Below, piece after piece: positions 15,257-18,947 of a DNA stretch of 18,947 nucleotides (position 1 is its first letter; the number at the start of each line of letters is the position of its first letter). The translations under genes and the position numbers were made by a program. The notes beneath the pieces are model-generated. The model was given only the letters and a program-made list of their open reading frames with translations. It ran no database searches and had not been told where the DNA came from. The stretch comes from Acetoanaerobium sp041831635 (GTDB lineage Bacteria > Bacillota > Clostridia > Peptostreptococcales > Filifactoraceae). Location: positions 1-18,947 of the forward strand of contig JBHASY010000070.1 of assembly GCA_041831635.1 (NCBI GenBank). Reading direction: 5' to 3'.

Positions 15257-15304
15257 CTCCCGGATTATTCTGTGACAAAATCTCATATATGAGTAATCCG
15301 GGAG
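15257..15304 (+). terminator. Stem-loop after trpB
   Basis: An 11-bp GC-containing stem CTCCCGGATTA (15257-15267) with TAATCCGGGAG (15294-15304). The 26-base loop holds a further palindrome CTCATATATGAG (15282-15293). It begins 8 bases after the trpB stop. The following bases (CTTATTATAATA) lack a clear T-run, so termination strength is uncertain. Confidence 0.68.
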
Positions 15305-15428
15305 CTTATTATAATATTGATGAAGTTTTAAAAAAATTTGATATAACTAAGACCATCTGCACAGATAAGTAGGATATATCTTACAAAATAGTGAATGACA
15401 TCAATGCAGAAAAAGTTTCGCACACTTT

Positions 15429-15821
15429 TTATTTCTTGACATCCACATATTCTTGGAAAAATTCGATTTCTTCTCCCAAAGGACCATAACAAAATGCTAT
15501 CTTAGCCTTGAGTGCGGGAACAGAATTTATTATTATATCTTTTGGTTCAACGAACACATTATATCCGGACTTTTTGATTTTAGCGATGATATCGTTCATA
15601 TTATCTGTAGATAATGCTATGTGGCGAATCGCACCTTTACTTTTAATGCCATCTCCGCTCTTAAAAATTTCTATCATACAATTTCCGCTATCTATCATTA
15701 TACCGTCAGGCCATTCGTATTTTAAATTGAATTCTAATATTTTTAAATAAAAATCTACTGCATTTTCAAATTCTTCTTTAGTGTTGCATTTCATAGAGAA
15801 GTGATGTATGCCTTTTATCAT
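15429..15821 (-). CDS. VOC (glyoxalase/bleomycin-resistance fold) family protein
   Basis: A 130-residue single-domain protein with two beta-alpha-beta-beta-beta repeats. The four metal-ligand positions of the glyoxalase I type are filled: H7 (IHHFSMK), E51 (MIEIFK), H67 (IRHIALS) and E120 (EEIEFFQEY), so a divalent metal site is likely. Members include lactoylglutathione lyases, epimerases, dioxygenases and drug-binding proteins; the substrate cannot be read from sequence. It is the last gene of a four-gene minus-strand operon, 39 bases after the PLP enzyme. Start: ATG 15821 with AGAGGA at 15829-15834. It converges with trpB. Confidence 0.86.
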   Translation of the reverse strand: MIKGIHHFSMKCNTKEEFENAVDFYLKILEFNLKYEWPDGIMIDSGNCMIEIFKSGDGIKSKGAIRHIALSTDNMNDIIAKIKKSGYNVFVEPKDIIINSVPALKAKIAFCYGPLGEEIEFFQEYVDVKK

Positions 15822-15860
15822 TATTTTTTCCTCTAAATTTTATATTTTTCGAAACATTTA

Positions 15861-16850
15861 TTAAAATTCTTTTATTAAAATTCGTTGCTCTGTTTTCCAA
15901 CCGAAAATTCCGCCTGTATGGATGAAAAGTATGTTTTTATGATTAGAAAAATTACCTTTCCTGATTTCTTTGTAAAGACCATAAAAGGATTTTCCTGTAT
16001 AGACAGGATCAAAAGCAACTCCTTCAAGAGAAGCTATGTGCTTTATGAAATCTATTTCTTCTTTTGTACTAAGGCCGTAGCCTCTCCCTGCATACCCGTC
16101 AATTATAGGAATTTCGTCATATGAAAAATTTATATCCTCTCCTGTGTACTGATTCATCTCAGCCACTATTTTTTTAGTTTCTTCTACGAAATATTCTCTG
16201 TTGGCAGCTATATTTATGCCGTATACGGTTGCGTTGTTTTTTGCAAGAGAATTGGCATATAAAAGTCCTGAAAAAGTTCCGGCTGAGCCTACAGTTGTAA
16301 CGATAGCGTCAAAGTGAATACTCAAAATTTTTTCTTGAACTAAAATTTCATTTAAAGCATTAAAATATCCAAATCCACCGATACCGTTTGAAGCTCCTAC
16401 AGGAAGAACATATCCTTTTCTTCCCGAAGCTTCAAGTTCATCTTGTTTTGCTTTTAGTAATTTATCTATATTTTTAAATTCCTCTTCATTTACTATATCA
16501 ATACTTGCACCGAACAATTCATCTAAAAAATAATTTCCTTCAAAGACATCGTCTTTGCTACCTCTTAATATAAGATGACATTTTAATCCCAGCTTTGCAG
16601 CAGATGCAGCTGTGGCTCTCGCATGATTTGATTGAACCGCTCCGCAAGTAATGAGTGTGTCGCAACCTTTATCAATAGCTTCAGCTATAGCAAATTCCAA
16701 CTTTCTTACCTTATTGCCTGAGACTTCGGTTCCTGTCTGATCGTCACGTTTGATATAAATATTTACATTTCCCAGTTCTTCGGATACTCGTTTCAAATGT
16801 TCGATGTTTGTCGGCAGATTAGCCAGGTTAAGTTTTCGTGGTAAATTCAT
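15861..16850 (-). CDS. PLP-dependent D-cysteine desulfhydrase / ACC-deaminase family enzyme
   Basis: A 329-residue fold-type II PLP enzyme. The motif EVSGNKVRKLEF places the PLP lysine at K47. CGAVQSNHARATA (69-81) holds the serine/asparagine pair next to the cofactor, TTVGSAGTFSGLL is the phosphate-binding loop, and LFIHTGGIFG is the conserved C-terminal motif. This family includes D-cysteine desulfhydrase (D-cysteine to pyruvate, H2S and ammonia), 1-aminocyclopropane-1-carboxylate deaminase and L-cysteate lyase. Overall resemblance favours D-cysteine desulfhydrase, but the separating residues were not checked by alignment. Start: ATG 16850 with GGAGG at 16858-16862. It lies between the cyclase (23 bases upstream) and the VOC gene, in one operon. 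Confidence 0.87.
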   Translation of the reverse strand: MNLPRKLNLANLPTNIEHLKRVSEELGNVNIYIKRDDQTGTEVSGNKVRKLEFAIAEAIDKGCDTLITCGAVQSNHARATAASAAKLGLKCHLILRGSKDDVFEGNYFLDELFGASIDIVNEEEFKNIDKLLKAKQDELEASGRKGYVLPVGASNGIGGFGYFNALNEILVQEKILSIHFDAIVTTVGSAGTFSGLLYANSLAKNNATVYGINIAANREYFVEETKKIVAEMNQYTGEDINFSYDEIPIIDGYAGRGYGLSTKEEIDFIKHIASLEGVAFDPVYTGKSFYGLYKEIRKGNFSNHKNILFIHTGGIFGWKTEQRILIKEF

Positions 16851-16873
16851 TATACAGCCTCCAGAGAATTATT

Positions 16874-17512
16874 TTACGGTTCAAGTATAGCTACAGCTCT
16901 TGTAGGAGAACCGTCAGCATCAAAAGTTTTTAGTGGAAGAGCACTGAAAGTAAAAAGATTTTCAGGAACTTTTTCTAAATCAGTAAGATTTTCTATTATA
17001 ATAAAATTCTTATCCAGAAAGATATGATGGTTATCAAAATTCACATTATCCACTGCATCTATAGATATAGCGTCTATACCTATTCCCTTGAGTTTGAAAT
17101 TAGATAGCCATCTTGCAGCATCTTGTTCCAAAACGGGAAAGTTATCGAAATATTCCTTCTTTCCCCAATATTTGCTCCAACTTGTGTTTAAAATTACAAA
17201 ATCGCATTTTTCAATAAGTCTTGTATAATCAATCAAATGAGAGATAGAGATACTGTTTGATACTTCTTTTACATCAATTAAAACAGCTTTTCCTATAAAT
17301 TTTGAGATAGCAAAATCGTCAAGTCCAAGCCCACCTCGAATCATATGCTTAGGTGCGTCTATATGAGTTCCCGTATGAGAATACATACTAAAGAGTTTTT
17401 CGGCAAAACCGTCGATTTCTATTGTGTTGGTATTTTTAAGTGATGGAGGCTCCGTTCCGGGATAGACAGGCATTTGCTCTTTAATCATATGAGTTAAATC
17501 AAATACTTTCAT
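16874..17512 (-). CDS. Cyclase family protein (kynurenine-formamidase-like hydrolase)
   Basis: A 212-residue metal-dependent hydrolase of the cyclase/KynB family. The diagnostic motif HTGTHIDAPKH (46-56) supplies metal ligands H46, H50 and D52, with H56 after them. MPVYPGTEPP near the start is also typical. Relatives include arylformamidase (N-formylkynurenine to kynurenine), isatin hydrolase and polyketide-cyclase-like proteins; the substrate here is open. The start is ATG 17512, preceded by GGAGT (17520-17524). An in-frame ATG at 17569 would overlap the upstream acetyltransferase gene and add 19 atypical residues, so it is rejected. It is second in the four-gene operon, 16 bases after the acetyltransferase stop. 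No kynureninase or tryptophan dioxygenase is present nearby. Confidence 0.87.
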   Translation of the reverse strand: MKVFDLTHMIKEQMPVYPGTEPPSLKNTNTIEIDGFAEKLFSMYSHTGTHIDAPKHMIRGGLGLDDFAISKFIGKAVLIDVKEVSNSISISHLIDYTRLIEKCDFVILNTSWSKYWGKKEYFDNFPVLEQDAARWLSNFKLKGIGIDAISIDAVDNVNFDNHHIFLDKNFIIIENLTDLEKVPENLFTFSALPLKTFDADGSPTRAVAILEP

Positions 17513-17528
17513 AGTAAGCACTCCATTT

Positions 17529-18026
17529 CTATAATTTAGATACTTGAAGAGAAACCTCTTTTTTCCCACCTGCCACCATTTGTTTTCCTACTTCTTTAAA
17601 TCCGAAAGATTCGTGAAATTTTAACGATACAGGGTTTGGAGGATTGATATCTATTTCAGCAGTTACTTTATCAATGCCTGTAGCTTTTGCATGATTAAAT
17701 ACTTCATTATAAATTAGTCTTCCTATACCCATATGTTGATAAACAGTTGATACTACTACTCTATCTACATACAGAAACTTATCGTAATTATCTAAAAACC
17801 ATTTGTAGTTTACACTGCCGTAAGGTTTATTTTCTCTTACCGCTATTAAAAATCCTGCAACCTTACCCTCTACTTCTACTACTTTAAACATTTCTGCCAT
17901 AAGCCCAAGTTCTTTAAGAGATGTTATATCGAGATCGGAAAGAAAATGCACAAGATCTTGATTTAATTTTAAAATTTCTTCCATGTGTTTTTCGCCTGCA
18001 TCTAATATAATAGGTGTGATGTTCAT
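17529..18026 (-). CDS. GNAT family N-acetyltransferase
   Basis: A 165-residue single-domain GNAT protein. Motif A is seen as YVDRVVVSTVYQHMGIGRLI (86-105), with the acetyl-CoA pyrophosphate loop Q97-H-M-G-I-G102. Motif B is DINPPNPVSLKFHESFGFKEVG (126-147). It would transfer an acetyl group from acetyl-CoA to an amine on a small molecule or protein; the acceptor is unknown. First gene of the minus-strand operon GNAT-cyclase-PLP enzyme-VOC, divergent from rpmG. Start: ATG 18026 with AAAGGAG at about 18035-18041. A TGTGTATAAA extended -10 on the minus strand (18061-18070) is a possible promoter. Confidence 0.87.
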   Translation of the reverse strand: MNITPIILDAGEKHMEEILKLNQDLVHFLSDLDITSLKELGLMAEMFKVVEVEGKVAGFLIAVRENKPYGSVNYKWFLDNYDKFLYVDRVVVSTVYQHMGIGRLIYNEVFNHAKATGIDKVTAEIDINPPNPVSLKFHESFGFKEVGKQMVAGGKKEVSLQVSKL

Positions 18027-18163
18027 AGTCTATCTCCTTTAGTTTAAATATTTTATTTGATTTATACACATAAAAATATGATAACATAAATGCAGTGAAA
18101 AAGTTAGAAATAATAAAATGAAACTTAAAAGTATAATGACATGGCAGTTGAAAGCAAAATATC

Positions 18164-18192
18164 TTGACATCGCCTTATGATTGTGATAGATT
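18164..18192 (+). promoter_or_regulatory. Predicted promoter of rpmG-secE-nusG
   Basis: A perfect -35 TTGACA (18164-18169), 17-base spacer, and -10 TAGATT (18187-18192) preceded by TGA (extended -10). The leader to the rpmG start would be about 70 bases. It shows that this ribosomal/secretion operon has its own promoter rather than depending on tuf. Confidence 0.65.
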
Positions 18193-18270
18193 TTATGGGT
18201 AATGTTATATTACACCAATCTATGTTAACAAATAGATCCTTCTAACACATATCAATGTAGGAGGTGGACC

Positions 18271-18420
18271 ATGAGAGTAAAAATAACACTTGCTTGCCAA
18301 GAGTGTAAGCAAAGAAACTACAACACTACAAAAAACAAGAAGAATGACCCTGACAGAATAGAGCTTAGTAAGTATTGCAGATTCTGCAAAAAGCACACTG
18401 CACACAAAGAAACAAAATAA
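18271..18420 (+). CDS. rpmG: 50S ribosomal protein L33, zinc-binding form
   Basis: A 49-residue ribosomal protein beginning MRVKITLACQECKQRNYNTT and ending KHTAHKETK. Two CxxC pairs, C9/C12 and C36/C39, form a zinc ribbon, so this is the C+ form of L33. It binds 23S rRNA near the E site. Firmicutes often carry a second, zinc-free copy made under zinc shortage; none is in the window. Start: ATG 18271 with AGGAGGTG (18259-18266). It is the first gene of the classic rpmG-secE-nusG order. Confidence 0.97.
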   Translation: MRVKITLACQECKQRNYNTTKNKKNDPDRIELSKYCRFCKKHTAHKETK

Positions 18421-18438
18421 TAAAAGGGTGTGAAAATA

Positions 18439-18645
18439 TTGTCAGCAGAAGCAAATAAAAACAAAGGTATAGTATCTGCTTTAAGAGAAACCAGAACTGA
18501 ACTTAAAAAAGTTCATTGGCCAGGTCGCAAGGAATTGACAAACTATACGTGGATTGTTATATTCTCTGTGTTTATGATGAGTCTGGTAATCTACCTTATA
18601 GATTCCGGACTGGGGTTTATAATTAAGAACGTAGTTTCTTTATAA
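18439..18645 (+). CDS. secE: Preprotein translocase subunit SecE
   Basis: A 68-residue single-span SecE, the clamp subunit of the SecYEG channel. The conserved cytoplasmic amphipathic segment ETRTELKKVHWPGRKELTNY precedes one membrane helix (TWIVIFSVFMMSLVIYLI) and a short tail. The start is not ATG. TTG at 18439 is preferred, because AAAGGGTG (18423-18430) is then 8 bases upstream. GTG at 18430 would add three residues (to 71) but overlaps that Shine-Dalgarno. It follows rpmG by 18 bases and precedes nusG by 43. Confidence 0.93.
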   Translation: MSAEANKNKGIVSALRETRTELKKVHWPGRKELTNYTWIVIFSVFMMSLVIYLIDSGLGFIIKNVVSL

Positions 18646-18655
18646 TCGTTAACCA

Positions 18656-18688
18656 AAAGGAGGGTCAGGCCTTTTTAGGCTGATATCT
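18656..18688 (+). promoter_or_regulatory. nusG Shine-Dalgarno with intervening hairpin
   Basis: A strong Shine-Dalgarno AAAGGAGGG (18656-18664) lies about 25 bases before the nusG ATG (18689), too far for direct use. The gap is filled by a small hairpin: TCAGGCCT (18665-18672) pairs with AGGCTGA (18677-18683), 7 bp with one bulged G and a TTTT loop. If folded, it leaves only about 5 bases between Shine-Dalgarno plus stem and the ATG. No ATG, GTG or TTG lies at a normal distance from the Shine-Dalgarno. Confidence 0.6.
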
Positions 18689-18947
18689 ATGTCAGAACAA
18701 GAACAAGCCAAATGGTATGTAATACATACTTATTCCGGACACGAAAACAAGGTAAAAGCTACAATTGAAAAAGCAGTTGCCAACAGAGGTATGGAGGACT
18801 TGATTTTAAATGTTGCTGTTCCCGTAGAGGATATAGTAGAAAACAAGAATGGTAAAGAAAAAATCAGGCAAAGGAAAGTGTTTCCGGGCTATGTGTTAAT
18901 TAAGATGATTGTTACGGACGAATCTTGGTACGTTGTAAGAAACACAA
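18689..18947 (+). CDS. nusG: Transcription termination/antitermination factor NusG (partial)
   Basis: The first 86 codons are present; the gene runs off the window. The protein starts MSEQEQAKWYVIHTYSGHEN and contains KVFPGYVLIKM, the NGN domain that clamps RNA polymerase and promotes or restrains pausing. The C-terminal KOW domain would lie outside. It follows secE in the standard order. The start is set by the first ATG fitting the conserved N-terminus; its ribosome binding site is unusually distant and separated by a hairpin. Confidence 0.95.
   Translation, partial: MSEQEQAKWYVIHTYSGHENKVKATIEKAVANRGMEDLILNVAVPVEDIVENKNGKEKIRQRKVFPGYVLIKMIVTDESWYVVRNT

Noticed and set aside
13714..17512. 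A tryptophan-kynurenine pathway formed by trpB and the kynurenine-formamidase-like cyclase
   Set aside because: The genes are on opposite strands in separate units, there is no dioxygenase or kynureninase, and the cyclase family has many other substrates.
17513..17569. Longer cyclase overlapping the GNAT gene
   Set aside because: The extension overlaps the upstream coding end and is atypical; ATG 17512 has GGAGT at proper spacing and begins the conserved MKVFDLTH.
18220..18405. Minus-strand 61-codon frame opposite rpmG
   Set aside because: It is antisense to a conserved ribosomal protein gene with no supporting signal.
1..18947. CRISPR array, insertion sequence, tRNA/rRNA gene, toxin-antitoxin pair or phage gene
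   Set aside because: I looked for regular repeats with spacers, transposase motifs, tRNA-like cloverleaf segments and small paired genes on both strands and saw none.

Overview
The window looks like a chromosomal segment of a low-GC, AT-rich anaerobic Firmicute, of the Clostridia/Tissierellia type. The grounds are the AT-rich coding bias, strong AGGAGG ribosome binding sites, a Trp T-box leader, a HrcA-type CIRCE operator, and flanking translation/transcription genes (tuf end on the left; rpmG-secE-nusG on the right). The genus cannot be named from the sequence. No rRNA, tRNA, CRISPR array, insertion sequence, integrase or prophage gene was seen, and base use is fairly even throughout.

Layout, left to right. 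1-129 is the 3' end of tuf (EF-Tu), closed by a strong terminator. Next come three single-gene plus-strand units: an acetate/succinate-type transporter (satP-like), an Rrf2-family Fe-S-type repressor, and a ZIP metal transporter (zupT-like). Then htpG (Hsp90) follows behind a perfect CIRCE operator. A minus-strand pair, mgtC/sapB-like then traX-like, converges on htpG. A flavodoxin-like gene is divergent from mgtC. A plus-strand run carries psuK (pseudouridine kinase with an N-terminal winged helix), psuG (pseudouridine-5'-phosphate glycosidase), clpB, an AI-2E/PerM-family permease and a DNA alkyltransferase (ogt).

The plainest regulatory system is 13714-15304: a promoter, a complete T-box leader with a TGG (Trp) specifier and a TGGC acceptor-pairing bulge, a 14-bp terminator, and a trpB with no trpA beside it. 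This suggests indole-to-tryptophan conversion that responds to uncharged tRNA-Trp. Converging on it is a tight four-gene minus-strand operon (GNAT acetyltransferase, cyclase/kynurenine-formamidase-like hydrolase, D-cysteine desulfhydrase/ACC-deaminase-like PLP enzyme, VOC protein) whose substrate is unknown. The window ends with rpmG, secE and the start of nusG.

Most genes are recognisable housekeeping or stress functions, and I found no clear new defence or mobile system. The items most worth a second look are: the nusG start, where a strong Shine-Dalgarno lies about 25 bases upstream and a hairpin fills the gap; the orphan trpB under Trp T-box control; the four-gene operon of unknown substrate; the repeat and palindrome array in the rrf2 leader; and the roughly 18 kb of mixed genes between tuf and rpmG-secE-nusG.
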